Part shown: positions 27,177 through 37,046 of the stretch, piece after piece
Numbering within the stretch: the first letter of the stretch is position 1
How the letters are laid out: every line of letters starts with the position of its first letter
Source: Robertmurraya sp. FSL R5-0851
Lineage (GTDB): Bacteria > Bacillota > Bacilli > Bacillales > Cytobacillaceae
Assembly (NCBI RefSeq): GCF_038002965.1
Contig: NZ_JBBOOE010000002.1
Location: forward strand, 372,001 to 436,000
Direction of reading: 5' to 3'
DNA length: 64,000 nucleotides
Notes under the pieces: model-generated
Databases searched by the model: none
Seen by the model: the letters and a program-made list of their open reading frames with translations, nothing else
Told to the model about the DNA's origin: nothing
Position numbers and translations under genes: made by a program

Positions 27177-28271
27177 TTGAAAGCCTACATTATTAATAAA
27201 CCATTGATCGTTATTACACTGATTTTTGTATTTTTGTTTATATTTAGTGAAAGAATCTATGCTCAAGAGCATTCATATCAGGAAATAAATGCGGATTCTT
27301 ATATAGTAATAGATAGTAAAACTGGTGAAATCATAATAGAAAAAAATATGAATAAACAACAATTTCCTGCAAGCATAACCAAAATAATAACAGCTATTAT
27401 AGCTATTCAGGAACGAGATATAAATGAAACGGTAACAATTTCTGAACACGCACAGAATACGGAAGGTACCAGTCTCTCATTAATAGCTGGTGATAGAATC
27501 TCTTTAAAGGATCTACTATATGGAATCATGTTACATTCTGGTAACGATGGTGCTGTAGCAATTGCTGAACACATCTCGAATAGTGAAATGGAATTTGCAA
27601 AGAAAATGACGTCTTTTGCAAGATCAATTGGAGCGAATAATACCCAATTTACAAATGCAAGTGGACTCCCTAATAACAATCACTATACTACAGCGTATGA
27701 TATGGCAATTATTACTCGATATGCAATGAAGAACAATGTTTTTAAAGAAATTGTACAACATAAACAGTATACCTGGGATAGTCATTTCTGGAGAAACGAC
27801 TTAATGGAACATGAAAAGATTGATGCCTCAAAATTAGGGATACCATGGGAAGGCGATCCGAAAATTGTTAATCATAATCTTTTACTTGATTTGTATGAAG
27901 GAGCGACCGGGATTAAAAATGGGTTCACTCATGAAGCAAGGTACACTTTAGTAGGTTCAGCTAAAAAAAAGGGGACGGAATTAATTGCCGTACTTCTAAA
28001 ATCTAAGGATTCTGATACAGCATACAAAGACATGACTAACCTGTTAGATAGTGGGTTTAAAGTAATTGAGGAGAATTCAAATAATTTAGCTGTCAACCAA
28101 GAAGATGAATTATTACGTAATCAGGGACAATTGAGTAACCCAGAAAAAGAAACAGTCAAAAAACAAAGTAATATTAAAGCCATGATGAATAATTTCTACA
28201 CATTACCATTGACGGTGTTAATAGTTTCTTTGATTATCCTACTTATAATAAAAAGAAAGCAAAATAGGTAG
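27177..28271 (+). CDS. D-alanyl-D-alanine carboxypeptidase (DacF-like, membrane-anchored at C-terminus)
   Basis: A peptidase_S11 enzyme of 364 residues. A signal peptide (1-29, ending 'IYAQ') is followed by the catalytic Ser-x-x-Lys 'SITK' (66-69), 'SGN' in 'MLHSGNDGA' and a third motif 'KNG' in 'GATGIKNGFTHEA' instead of the usual KTG. The PBP5-type C-terminal domain is short and a hydrophobic helix ('LTVLIVSLIILLIIKRKQ') anchors it. The Thr-to-Asn change in the third motif may alter beta-lactam or substrate binding, though this variant is seen in the subfamily. The start is TTG 27177 after GGGGGA. It is a second, divergent paralogue of dacA (7265-8593). Confidence 0.85.
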   Translation: MKAYIINKPLIVITLIFVFLFIFSERIYAQEHSYQEINADSYIVIDSKTGEIIIEKNMNKQQFPASITKIITAIIAIQERDINETVTISEHAQNTEGTSLSLIAGDRISLKDLLYGIMLHSGNDGAVAIAEHISNSEMEFAKKMTSFARSIGANNTQFTNASGLPNNNHYTTAYDMAIITRYAMKNNVFKEIVQHKQYTWDSHFWRNDLMEHEKIDASKLGIPWEGDPKIVNHNLLLDLYEGATGIKNGFTHEARYTLVGSAKKKGTELIAVLLKSKDSDTAYKDMTNLLDSGFKVIEENSNNLAVNQEDELLRNQGQLSNPEKETVKKQSNIKAMMNNFYTLPLTVLIVSLIILLIIKRKQNR

Positions 28272-28520
28272 TTTTTAATATTGGTTTGATTCTAATTTAA
28301 ATTCTTTTAAGAATAAACTAACAATCATTCCTTTTAGAAAATTGAATAGGCTTTCCATTACCCATCAACTAAGGAGCGTTTATCTCGCTCCCCTCTCCTT
28401 TTATTTGTTCTTGATTGAAGAATTCAAATAAATTTTATGTATTTTACCCTCTTTTAAATTTTTGTGGAAAATTCATAATTTCTGCATGTATTTTTGTTAC
28501 CATCAACAATATGAAAAATA
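28272..28520. other. Spacer upstream of the multicopper oxidase
   Basis: No gene seen; the last bases carry the multicopper oxidase ribosome-binding site (GGAGGTGG, 28523-28530). Confidence 0.4.
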
Positions 28521-28785
28521 TTGGAGGTGGCTTCGATGAAGCTTAAATATGTAGCTTTTCTTTTTTTCTTAGTCCTTATATTAGGAGCATGTTCTAACCA
28601 GAGCAATACTGATGAAGGGACAAAAAGTGAGGAAAAACCAACCACTACAGGAGTAGTGACGACCAGTACACAAGTGTTAATGACGTTCTCCAATGTCCAG
28701 AACTTGACGGTGTTGATTGTCCTAAAACTGACGGATTCACTGTCCAAAAATGAAAGGGAAGCAGTTCACATGCTTCCCTAATGAT

Positions 28786-29022
28786 TTACAAATCAACTTG
28801 ATACGTCTCATTTTTCTTAAGGTAGAACCTAACATCATTTCGACCCGTAAGGATATACCAGTCTCTGCCCAATTCCAAGCGGCAGGAAAGAGTCTTCCCA
28901 CTTCCCAGATGTAGATCAAACCATTCACCACATCTCATCTTATAACCAGAATTGTCTCCCCAAAACACGACCCAACAATCCAACTCTTCATTGTAATTCA
29001 TTTCTTTCCAGCGACTTTTCAT
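28786..29022 (-). CDS. DUF5348 domain protein of the transposon
   Basis: A 78-residue protein with the conserved Trp-rich pattern 'WKEMNYNEELDCW' and 'LELGRDWYILTGRNDVRFYL'. It occurs as the last gene of transposons that carry DUF6431, a DDE integrase and an ExeA-type ATPase; its start overlaps the ATPase stop (29019-29022), showing translational coupling. No function has been established. The Trp/Tyr-rich small beta fold may bind DNA or the ATPase; this is inference. Confidence 0.82.
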   Translation of the reverse strand: MKSRWKEMNYNEELDCWVVFWGDNSGYKMRCGEWFDLHLGSGKTLSCRLELGRDWYILTGRNDVRFYLKKNETYQVDL

Positions 29023-29846
29023 GAAAGCTCACCCTGTATGACTTGCTTGATCATATGGTCGTCAATGATCCTTCGGCCATTTTGTGAGCCATAGAGTAGA
29101 CTATGTGTGCAGAGTTTATTTATCAGCCTTGCGGCACCACCAGAAAACCGATGGATTTCGTCGAGCGCCCCGTCAGAGAAAATTGGTTGATCAACTCCAG
29201 CATAACGAAGATGCCTAGAAACATATTCCTCAACCTGGGCACGATCGAGATGTCCTAACTGGAATTGGATATCGATTCTTTGGCGTATCGCTGCGTAGGA
29301 TTGGAGTCGAAGACGATCCCACAATTCACTTTGACCGACGAGAATGAGTGCCATCGGACTTTGCGAATCCATTTTGAAGTTCAGTAAGAAACGAACCTCT
29401 TCAAGCATTTCCCGGTCCAGAAGATGGGCTTCGTCCACTACCACCACAGGTTGTAGCCCTCGTATGCCTTTCATTAATTCAATCTCACGATGAAGCTGCC
29501 GTTTTGCATCTCCTCGATAAAACTTCGCTTCGGAGCCTAACTGTTCCAAAAGACCTTTGTAAAAATGACGAGGTGTTAATTTAGAGTCGGACAGGTAAAG
29601 GATATGGAATTTCCCTTTATCCAATTTGTCCACAAACTTACGGATGGTCGTGGTCTTTCCAGTACCACTATCCCCACTCAAAACGGCAAAAAGCTGTCTT
29701 TCAGCTGTGTACTTCAGCCTTCCAAGGATTTCTTGCATCATGGAGGAATCATACAATTGATCAGTCGGAAGATCTCTGGCGAAAGGGGTGTTATCCATTT
29801 CATAGAAGGCTTCAAACACGAGAATCATCCTCCTTCCAAACGGCAC
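29019..29846 (-). CDS. ExeA/TniB-type AAA ATPase of the transposon
   Basis: A transposition helper ATPase related to TniB, IstB-like and ExeA proteins, thought to direct the integrase to targets. About 275 residues: Walker A 'LSGDSGTGKTTTIRKF', Walker B 'VVVVDEAH', sensor 1 'ILVGQSE' and an arginine-bearing 'RLRLQSYAAIRQRID' stretch, then a helical C-terminal domain ending 'MIKQVIQGELS'. The coding sequence overlaps the end of the integrase gene (29812-29846); ATG 29825-29828 ('MILVFEAFYEMDN') is an equally possible start. Similar ATPases are seen in Tn7-, Tn5053- and IS21-like systems. Confidence 0.88.
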   Translation of the reverse strand: MPFGRRMILVFEAFYEMDNTPFARDLPTDQLYDSSMMQEILGRLKYTAERQLFAVLSGDSGTGKTTTIRKFVDKLDKGKFHILYLSDSKLTPRHFYKGLLEQLGSEAKFYRGDAKRQLHREIELMKGIRGLQPVVVVDEAHLLDREMLEEVRFLLNFKMDSQSPMALILVGQSELWDRLRLQSYAAIRQRIDIQFQLGHLDRAQVEEYVSRHLRYAGVDQPIFSDGALDEIHRFSGGAARLINKLCTHSLLYGSQNGRRIIDDHMIKQVIQGELS

Positions 29847-31167
29847 GGAAGGTCACGGCAGGTTTCTGTTCAGTTTGACGTTTTTGGTTCTTTCGTTCAG
29901 CTGCCTTTAATAGTCTTGAAGATTCTACATCCTGCACCTGTAGGTGCTCAGGTAATGCAGGACGCTTCCCAGCTCTTTCCCCTATGACAAGCTTTTTGGC
30001 CTTCCAAGGAGTATGATCCTCGAACTCAATGGTCAGCTCCTTGATATTCGCAGGGTCATAAACAACCTCAACCTGTCGTCCAATGAATGCCAGGCCCACC
30101 TCATATTTTTGATCCATGAAGCTGATACATCCTGATTTATCGACTTTTCTCGTTTCACAATGGAGAAATGCATTACTCAACGTATCCGGATCGATGAACC
30201 GAATCGCTTTCTTATCTGAACGAAATGCCGTTTCCGGGCTAATTTTCTCCCCAAGTGCAGAATGAGGCTTATTCTGATAACACTCTGTCAGCCACACTTG
30301 GAAAAGCTCATTCAGACGATCAAGTGTATTGGGTTTTTCGATGACAGCCTCACTGATGAATGAATCTATGATTCTATTGAAGCGTTCAATTTTCCCTTTT
30401 GATTCAGCTGAGTACGGCCGTGTGTAAGTAAGGCGGGTGCCTATTTTTGAGCAGGTACGCGACATCCATTTGGTTCGATATTGCTTTCCATTATCAAAAT
30501 AGACAGCCTCTGGAACACCATACTTCTGGATGGCCTGACGGAAGGAATCCTCAATGATCCTTGAATCCAATGTAGGGTAGAAAGCTGCATGAAGCACAAA
30601 CCTGGTTGCGTCGTCGATAAAGGCGACAAGATACACTTGTTTCTTCATTCCATTGGGACCAATCGGCAGGTAAGGGCCATACTTGATATCTGATTGCCAT
30701 AGTTGGTTGCGATGTCGCTTCTGAAATCTCCTGGCAGCTACTCCTGTCTGGGAATAAAGTCGCATATGCCGTGTGCTGTAACCTTTTTCAGTGAGCTTTT
30801 CCTGGAGCGTTGACCTTTTGATCTGTCCTGGCTCAGCCAACCCTTCCCACTCGAGTATCTGTATGATTTGTGCTACGCTCCGGCTTGGCACTTCCTTACG
30901 CAGAAGGATTGCCTGTTCCAATAAATGAGGAGGGATAGCTTCAGACTTACGAGCACCTTTTCTTCCTTGTGGCTTTAGTCCCCCAAACCCATCTTCCTGA
31001 AATTGAGCCAAATATCGCCTGATGGTTCTTTCTGAAAGACCGCTGGCCTTCACTATTTGGTCTCTTAATTCCTTTACCTTCCCAGCGTCAAGCCCCTCTG
31101 CCAATAAAGGGGATATCAGCTGAAAACGCTGCACTGCCAATTCCTCTGATTTCTTATGTTCCCTCAT
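29812..31167 (-). CDS. DDE integrase (Mu/TniA-like) of the transposon
   Basis: The catalytic transposase of 451 residues. Two N-terminal helix-turn-helix parts ('GLSERTIRRYLAQFQEDGFG' and 'STLQEKLTEKGYSTRHM') precede the retroviral-integrase fold with the DDE triad: D in 'LWQSDIKYGPYL', D in 'AVYFDNGKQYRT' and E in 'SKGKIERFNRII'. A Mu-transposase C-terminal beta barrel ('YEVGLAFIGRQVEVVYDP') follows. It has the RVE motif and the paired-HTH of IS481/TniA-like integrases. The frame is unbroken, so the element could be active. It lies directly upstream of the ATPase. Confidence 0.9.
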   Translation of the reverse strand: MREHKKSEELAVQRFQLISPLLAEGLDAGKVKELRDQIVKASGLSERTIRRYLAQFQEDGFGGLKPQGRKGARKSEAIPPHLLEQAILLRKEVPSRSVAQIIQILEWEGLAEPGQIKRSTLQEKLTEKGYSTRHMRLYSQTGVAARRFQKRHRNQLWQSDIKYGPYLPIGPNGMKKQVYLVAFIDDATRFVLHAAFYPTLDSRIIEDSFRQAIQKYGVPEAVYFDNGKQYRTKWMSRTCSKIGTRLTYTRPYSAESKGKIERFNRIIDSFISEAVIEKPNTLDRLNELFQVWLTECYQNKPHSALGEKISPETAFRSDKKAIRFIDPDTLSNAFLHCETRKVDKSGCISFMDQKYEVGLAFIGRQVEVVYDPANIKELTIEFEDHTPWKAKKLVIGERAGKRPALPEHLQVQDVESSRLLKAAERKNQKRQTEQKPAVTFRAVWKEDDSRV

Positions 31168-31211
31168 GATACACTCTCCTCTCTGTGTCTATCACGAGTG
31201 TAAATCAGGTG

Positions 31212-31742
31212 TTATTGGACAATGAATGCAGAACGGGTGTGTATCCATAAATTAATATTTACGATGGGCCGGACAATTCTTGTTAGCCATCCATTGGCAT
31301 CTCCTGCCAAGCGTCCTATCCTTTGAAGTGCGGTCCCTGAACATTTGGACGTGACATCCAGGGGGATATTTCCTTGGTTGGTTCTGATCATGATGGAATT
31401 CAAACAGCCTATCCAATAATCCACAAATTGATGAAACCAGCCGTACCATCTCGAAAGAGTGGAATCATCGGCGGGAACAATGTGGGTGGACGGGTTCGTA
31501 AGAACGTCTTCGATACATTCAGCCTCATAGCGTTTATAAGGAATCAATAAATCTGGAAGTTCATGATGAATGGTCTGACAATTGGTGCACTGCAATCTTC
31601 GGATGTTATATGTCTTACTCTGACCTGTATGATCCTTGGCTTTTCGATTCTTTGTACCTCTAACCAACATGTCTTTCCCGCAGCATGGGGAAGGAATCCT
31701 CCCCGCACCCCTAACTAAAAACTCCAGTAAGTATGTTTTCAA
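31212..31742 (-). CDS. DUF6431 zinc-ribbon protein of the transposon
   Basis: A 176-residue protein, first gene of the transposon. A zinc ribbon is visible in two CxxC-type knuckles, 'SPCCGKDM' and 'LQCTNCQTI', followed by 'YKRYEAECIEDVL' and helix-turn-helix-like 'ADDSTLSRWYGWFHQFV'. DUF6431 proteins are found at this place in such transposons; the zinc ribbon plus HTH suggests end recognition or regulation. The length and frame are complete, with the start at ATG 31742 (minus) and no strong ribosome-binding site noted. Confidence 0.8.
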   Translation of the reverse strand: MKTYLLEFLVRGAGRIPSPCCGKDMLVRGTKNRKAKDHTGQSKTYNIRRLQCTNCQTIHHELPDLLIPYKRYEAECIEDVLTNPSTHIVPADDSTLSRWYGWFHQFVDYWIGCLNSIMIRTNQGNIPLDVTSKCSGTALQRIGRLAGDANGWLTRIVRPIVNINLWIHTRSAFIVQ

Positions 31743-33397
31743 TCAGCTGATAATCTGATACAATAATCATATACTTTTTTTGTGGGACGTCTCCTGTATA
31801 ACTGTTGGCGCAGTTATACATTATGGGGGACGTCTTTTCCTTTCCCCAAAATAAATGTCGAAATGTTTCGAATTATATACGGACATTATAATCGACTAAT
31901 TCTGGACAGGCAATACCGTCAACTTTAGGAAATTTAAAGATGTCAAAAACACACAAGTACTGACAGGCAATGAAATTTCATTGGTTGCAAAAGAAGCAGA
32001 TCACCAATTAACTACTGACGTAAAAGTAGATGCTTGGACTTTTAATGGTTCTGTACCTGGTTCACAAATACGTGTTAAAGAGGGTGAACAAGTAAAGATT
32101 ACATTAAAAAATGAATTGCCAGATCCTGTATCAATACACTGGCATGGTCTTCCAGTTCCTAATGAGATGGATGGTATACCAGGCGTAACTCAAAACGCTG
32201 TTCAGCCTGGTGAAACATTCACTTATGAGTTCACAGCCTCAGTAAAAGGGACATATATGTACCATACTCACCAGGACGGTGTAAAACAGCTTGATAAAGG
32301 TCTTTATGGATCCTTTATCGTTGAGCCTGAAGAAACAACATATGACCGAGATTATACTCTCATGCTTGATGAATGGATGAGTAATCCAGATGAAGCTTCA
32401 ATGGAAGAAATGGGAGATATGGAGGGTATGGATCATAGCAACATGTCTGGCATGAGTTCCGAAGACAATTCAGAAGAAAACGAAGATCGTAGTGACGGTG
32501 GCATGGAAGCAATGGAACACAGTATGGATAGCTATGACATCTTCACCATTAATGGAAAAAGCGGGGATTTGATTGAGCCTCTTAAGGTGAAGGAAGGCGA
32601 AAAGGTTCGAATTCGTCTAGCCAACATAGGATTCATGTCTCACAAATTCCATCTACACGGACACAAGTTTAAAGTGGTAGCTATCGATGGGCAAGAATTA
32701 AATGAACCACAGGAAATCGAGGATGAATTATTAACAATTGCACCTGGGGAACGGTATGATATTGAATTTGTCGCTGATAATCCAGGTGAATGGTTCCTAG
32801 AATGTCACGGCGACATGGAAGGCACGGATGGTATGAAAACAAAGATTCAATACGAAGGAAATACGAAATCAACTGATGAATCGAATCAAAGTGAAAACCT
32901 TCCAGAGTTCACTTTCACTAATTACGGTGTTGCAAAGGATGGAGAATTTACGCTAGACCAAAACTTTGATTTAGAGTACACCATGAATCTGAATACAGAA
33001 ATGGATAATAGTGAGATGGTGTATACCATCAATGGAAAAACCTTCCCTGATACAGAAAATATAGTGGTTAAAGAAGGTGACAACGTCAAGGTTAAGTTAG
33101 TTAATAATTCGGAATCAGATGATCATCCAATGCATCTTCATGGACAGTTCTTCCAAGTTCTTAGCAAAAATGGTAAGCCAATCGAGGGCTCTCCTATCAT
33201 AAAAGATACAATTAACTTAAAACCTGGTGAAGAATATGAAATTGCATTCAAGGCTGATAATCCAGGAAACTGGCTTTTCCACTGTCATGACTTGCATCAT
33301 GCTTCAGCTGGTATGGTAACGTTAGTAACGTATGAGGGCTTTAAGCCAACCTTCACACCTGATCCAGAAGCTGGAAATAAACCAGAATAACAGTACT

Positions 33398-33427
33398 AGC
33401 GGTCGCTTAAATAGTGACCGCTTTTTT
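33398..33427 (+). terminator. Terminator of the multicopper oxidase gene
   Basis: AGCGGTCGCT pairs with AGTGACCGCT (one mismatch) and is followed by TTTTTTT, starting 7 nt after the stop codon. Confidence 0.9.
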
Positions 33428-33470
33428 TGATATTAAGAGAAATGAAAGCAAATATTAGTTAGCTACAAAC

Positions 33471-33506
33471 AAAAGCCTTCAGTATTTAATATATCTGAAG
33501 GCTTTT
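33471..33506. terminator. Bidirectional terminator before beta-propeller lipoprotein B
   Basis: AAAAGCCTTCAG (33471-33482) pairs perfectly with CTGAAGGCTTTT (33495-33506). It lies downstream of both the oxidase (+) and the lipoprotein (-). Confidence 0.85.
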
Positions 33507-33563
33507 GCATTGCTATTCAATATATTTTCAGAGTGCATTTTTTGTGTAACAAAAAGACATACT

Positions 33564-34547
33564 TTATTGAATCTTCCCATCCTCTACAAGTAGATTCCAT
33601 TTATTTGATCCATCAGTTGACTGATATATATTACCGTTAAATGTAACAATAAAGATCTCTGATTCTTTTTGAGGGTTCTGAGCAATGTTCATGATCGCAT
33701 CCTCCTTTAATTCAGGAAGCGGTAAATCCTCTTCAGTCCCTCCTTGTAACGTTCGTTTTACAAGTACTGCGCTCCCATTATATCCCCCATAGAATAGGGC
33801 ATCCTCTGTAAAGTACACTGAAGTTCCTTGTAGTCCCTCACTGATCAGGGTAAAACTCTCTGCCTTATCCTCAGATAGATATACTCCCTGCATACCTACA
33901 GCCGCAACTAAATTAGCATTTGTTGGATGCACGGCAATGCTTAAGATTTGGTCTTCCAACCCCTTTGCACTGACTTTTTTCCACGTTTTAGCCTTATCCT
34001 CACTCAAATAGAACGAATTTTCTTCCATCAATGAATTTTTTTGACCATTTAATAATACTATTGTCTCATTTTTAAAACCTACTCCCATTGCATGAAAGTC
34101 GGATTCACCTTCAAGGGTAAGGGACTCCAAAGTTTGACCCCCATTAGTCGTTTGAATTATCCCAACAGGATTTGGTAGAGTGGAATCAGAACCTGGATGA
34201 CCACTTGAGTAGAATCCGTTTTCAGTAGCATTAAAGCCCATATAATCATTATTCTCTTCTTTTGTCTTATACCAATTTCCATTATCCAAAATCTTCAAAC
34301 CATCATGAGCTGCAAAATAAACGGCACCCTGACTCCCTGCATATCCCATCCCATGGATATGGTCAATATCTCCATCGAATGCCTCATAAAAATTATTGGA
34401 AGCAATACTAGTTGAAGAATTTTCAATCTCTTTTGTTTGCTCATTACTACTTTGTCCTTCTCCAGTGTCCTCCTGATTACATGCTGTTAATGCAGTAATC
34501 ATTGCAAATGCTCCTAAAGCAATTAATATTTTCTTCATTTTAGTCAT
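33564..34547 (-). CDS. F510_1955-type beta-propeller lipoprotein, copy B
   Basis: A 327-residue secreted lipoprotein (lipobox 'LTACNQ', Cys ~23) with the family signature 'DHIHGMGYAG' and propeller blades marked by 'TTNGGQTLESL', 'SEDKAKTWKKV', 'SEDKAESFTLI' and 'STDGSNKWNLL'. It is a paralogue of the gene at 20985-21899; overall organisation and motifs match, with a longer Ser/Glu-rich N-terminal linker here. It lies convergently downstream of the multicopper oxidase, which places it in a copper-rich neighbourhood. Its annotation as glycosylhydrolase comes from fold only; ligand and function are unknown. Confidence 0.83.
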   Translation of the reverse strand: MTKMKKILIALGAFAMITALTACNQEDTGEGQSSNEQTKEIENSSTSIASNNFYEAFDGDIDHIHGMGYAGSQGAVYFAAHDGLKILDNGNWYKTKEENNDYMGFNATENGFYSSGHPGSDSTLPNPVGIIQTTNGGQTLESLTLEGESDFHAMGVGFKNETIVLLNGQKNSLMEENSFYLSEDKAKTWKKVSAKGLEDQILSIAVHPTNANLVAAVGMQGVYLSEDKAESFTLISEGLQGTSVYFTEDALFYGGYNGSAVLVKRTLQGGTEEDLPLPELKEDAIMNIAQNPQKESEIFIVTFNGNIYQSTDGSNKWNLLVEDGKIQ

Positions 34548-35116
34548 CTCCTAGTTATTCCGAAATTTATTTAATTCCAAACTCTAATCATTATATAGAA
34601 ATAGAGGCCCTATCTAGCATTAAATTTTATTATTAATTGTTATATCCCCTTCCTTTAAATCTTCCAATGCTACTTTTATCTAATTTTTAATAACATATTT
34701 CTCACCTAGCACTTCTTACCCACTAAGAAAGTTAAATCCTTAAGTACCAAAAATCTTTTTACTCTTTCGTAACCATCATTGTATGAAGTTCTTTTTATTC
34801 TTTCAATTCCCAAATTAAAACTAATTTTTACTATATCGTTAAATTATCGAGAAAGTGTGCAGGCGAATATTCTTCACTATTTGACTAATACATATTTAAT
34901 CAATAGAAGCCTATATAAAAAAAAACACTCGTTGCATCAACTGAAGTAGATTAATAAAAGTCTTACATTTTCTATTTGTATTAATTTTTTCTCCATATTA
35001 TGAGAATGAATCGGGACTTTAAACTCAAACGTCCAAGAAATATTGTGACTATCTTCATATTTTTTGGACATTTTTATTATATTCTTAGGATAAATACTAT
35101 AAAGGAGAAAACATAT
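34548..35116. other. Spacer between the lipoprotein and the chemoreceptor
   Basis: 569 nt, AT-rich, divergent promoter region. The open frame before ATG 35117 (from 35000) is not accepted because AAAGGAG lies just before 35117. No other feature was seen. Confidence 0.5.
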
Positions 35117-36808
35117 ATGAAAATGAATCTTCAAAAGAAAATGTTTGGCGGTTTTTTTATAATAGTTTTACTGTTAGGATTGGTTTCAGCTATTGGATTA
35201 TATGAAATTACCTCTGTTAATAAATTATATAGTGACCTGGTGGATGAACGCGCTCTAAAGGCAATGATAACAAAAGACATGATGTCCACGGTAAATGGAC
35301 AGCAAAAGTCTTTTATTAGTTATCTTCTTACTGGAAATGATGAGGATTTAAAAGCTTATCAAAATGCAGAAAAGGACTATGAAGAATTAAAAAACACACT
35401 AGGATCTCTCATATCCTCTGATGCAGAAAAAGAGCTTTTCGTAGAAATGAATGAAATGAATGCTCATTATGCAGAAACTACAGTTCAATTACTCACACTT
35501 AAAAGAGAGAACAATAAAGAGGAATATACTCGCATTGCTTCTGAACAAGGTGCGGAGCATGGAGATGAATTCATGAGGTCTGCCTCAGAAATGGCTAATT
35601 TACAGGAGGAACTGTTAGAGAAGGAACATCAGACTACAACACAAAAGGTTAAGAATATAAAAATACTAACTTTAATTATTAGCTTAATAGCTCTTATATC
35701 AGGTATTTTCATTGCACTTTATATGGGTAGGATTATAACAAAACCCGTTTTGAAAATTGCCCGTGTAGCCGAACAGATTGCGGAAGGAAACCTAACCATT
35801 GATGACCTACTGATTAATAATAGAGATGAGATTGGAGATCTAGCCCTTTCTTTTAATAAAATGAAGAAAAATCTCCATAGTTTAATCCAGCAGGTCGCCC
35901 TTAGTTCAACAGAAGTAGCTGCTTCTTCCCAAGAACTTACCATAGTTGCAAAGGAGACAACAGAGTCAGCAAATCAAATAGCAGCCTCTGTCCAGGAAGT
36001 ATCTATTCGATCTGAAGCAGCGTTGGAAGGAACAAAGGAGAGTGTAAAAGCTATGGGGGCAGTTGCAAGTGATGTACAACGAATTGCTGAAACGGCCACT
36101 ATGGTTTCTAATTCATCCGTTAGCGCCTCTCAACAAGCTAATAAAGGCAATGAAGAAATACAAAAGGCAGTATACCAAATGAATTTGATTGATCAATCCG
36201 TCCGAAATATTGCCTCTGTTATTGAACAATTGGGATCAAGGACTTCTCAAATAGGAGAAATTATCGATGCCATTACCGATATTTCATCTCAGACTCAATT
36301 ATTAGCTTTGAACGCTACTATTGAATCCGCGAGGGCTGGGGAACATGGAAAGGGTTTTGCAGTGGTAGCAAATGAAGTACGCAAATTGGCGGAGCAATCG
36401 GCTGAATCTGCAGATATGGTAGCTAAGCTTATTAAAGGGATACAGGACGATACCGTATCCGCTGTTCAAGTAATGAGCAGGGGGACAAAAGAAGTAAACA
36501 CAGGGTTGCTGATGGTAACCAAAGCGGGTGAGGCCTTTCAAACTATTTACACAGCTATTCAAGATGTAGCAGAACAAACACAACAAGTATCGACTGCTTC
36601 TCAACAAATCTTTAAGACCACCAAACAAGTGGCAGCTTCAGAGGAAAATGTAGCAAGGCTTGTCAATCAATCTGCAGGGAATGCTCAAACAGTTGCATTA
36701 TCTTCTCAACAACAATTAACTTGTCTAGAGAATATAGCATGCTCAGCATACTCATTACGTAATATGTCCGAGACTTTACAAAAAACAATAAACAATTTTA
36801 AGATTTAA
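35117..36808 (+). CDS. Methyl-accepting chemotaxis protein
   Basis: A 563-residue chemoreceptor. TM1 ('[20 protein letters not shown]', ~9-28), an extracytoplasmic four-helix-bundle sensor (4HB_MCP_1 type, ~30-180), TM2 ('[20 protein letters not shown]', ~183-205), HAMP ('[20 protein letters not shown]'), then the long coiled-coil signalling domain with the hairpin tip containing '[20 protein letters not shown]', the family consensus. Methylation-type Glu/Gln heptads flank it. The start ATG 35117 follows AAAGGAG. It signals through CheA/CheW not in this window. A terminator follows the stop. The ligand is unknown. Confidence 0.92.
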   Translation: MKMNLQKKMFGGFFIIVLLLGLVSAIGLYEITSVNKLYSDLVDERALKAMITKDMMSTVNGQQKSFISYLLTGNDEDLKAYQNAEKDYEELKNTLGSLISSDAEKELFVEMNEMNAHYAETTVQLLTLKRENNKEEYTRIASEQGAEHGDEFMRSASEMANLQEELLEKEHQTTTQKVKNIKILTLIISLIALISGIFIALYMGRIITKPVLKIARVAEQIAEGNLTIDDLLINNRDEIGDLALSFNKMKKNLHSLIQQVALSSTEVAASSQELTIVAKETTESANQIAASVQEVSIRSEAALEGTKESVKAMGAVASDVQRIAETATMVSNSSVSASQQANKGNEEIQKAVYQMNLIDQSVRNIASVIEQLGSRTSQIGEIIDAITDISSQTQLLALNATIESARAGEHGKGFAVVANEVRKLAEQSAESADMVAKLIKGIQDDTVSAVQVMSRGTKEVNTGLLMVTKAGEAFQTIYTAIQDVAEQTQQVSTASQQIFKTTKQVAASEENVARLVNQSAGNAQTVALSSQQQLTCLENIACSAYSLRNMSETLQKTINNFKI

Positions 36809-36816
36809 AAAAATGA

Positions 36817-36843
36817 AGAGGTGCCCTGAAGCACCTCTTTTTT
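36817..36843 (+). terminator. Terminator of the chemoreceptor gene
   Basis: AGAGGTGC (36817-36824) pairs with GCACCTCT (36831-36838), followed by TTTTTT. Confidence 0.9.
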
Positions 36844-37046
36844 CTAAAATCTTATTAGTTTAAATCTTATAAATCCGATAAGTTATATTCTTAAATAGTT
36901 TTCTCTCCCTTGATAATCTTTCTATTCTCCTTAATTCGGATTAAGTAATCTCCTAAAGTGTAGACATATGATAATGACATATTACCTCTGTATGGATCTA
37001 CTCGTTAAGGAGCATAGATTGCTAACATAACAACGTATTTAGAAGT

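Larger units (their letters stand above)
28741..31908 (-). mobile_element. Four-gene transposon (DUF6431, DDE integrase, ExeA ATPase, DUF5348)
   Basis: A ~3.2-kb element lying within the multicopper oxidase gene. All four genes run on the minus strand: DUF6431, a Mu/TniA-like integrase, an ExeA/TniB-like ATPase and DUF5348. The candidate ends match: TGTCCAAAAA at 28741 and, read inward from 31908, TGTCCAGAAT (8 of 10). Outside them a longer imperfect repeat, TTGACGGTGTTGATTGTCC (28704-28722) against TTGACGGTATTGCCTGTCC (complement of 31905-31923), is also present. No target duplication was found, so the ends remain uncertain. Confidence 0.75.
28536..33390 (+). pseudogene. Multicopper oxidase lipoprotein, split by a transposon
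   Basis: A copper-dependent oxidase of the CopA/laccase-like group, exported as a lipoprotein. The 5' piece starts at ATG 28536: signal peptide with lipobox 'LILGACSN'. It then reads into two competing frames near 28690; one gives 'LQCPELDGVDCPKTDGFT'. The main body resumes at about 31903 ('WTGNTVNFRKFKDVKNTQVL') and runs to 33390. Type 1, 2 and 3 copper motifs are visible: HWHG, HTH ('YMYHTHQDG'), HPMHLHG, and 'HCHDLHHASAGM' with the T1 Met. A Met/Asp-rich insertion (~'MEGMDHSNMSGM') is typical of copper oxidases. TTG 31981 could restart the body without a signal peptide. With the transposon inserted the full protein is not made. Confidence 0.85.
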
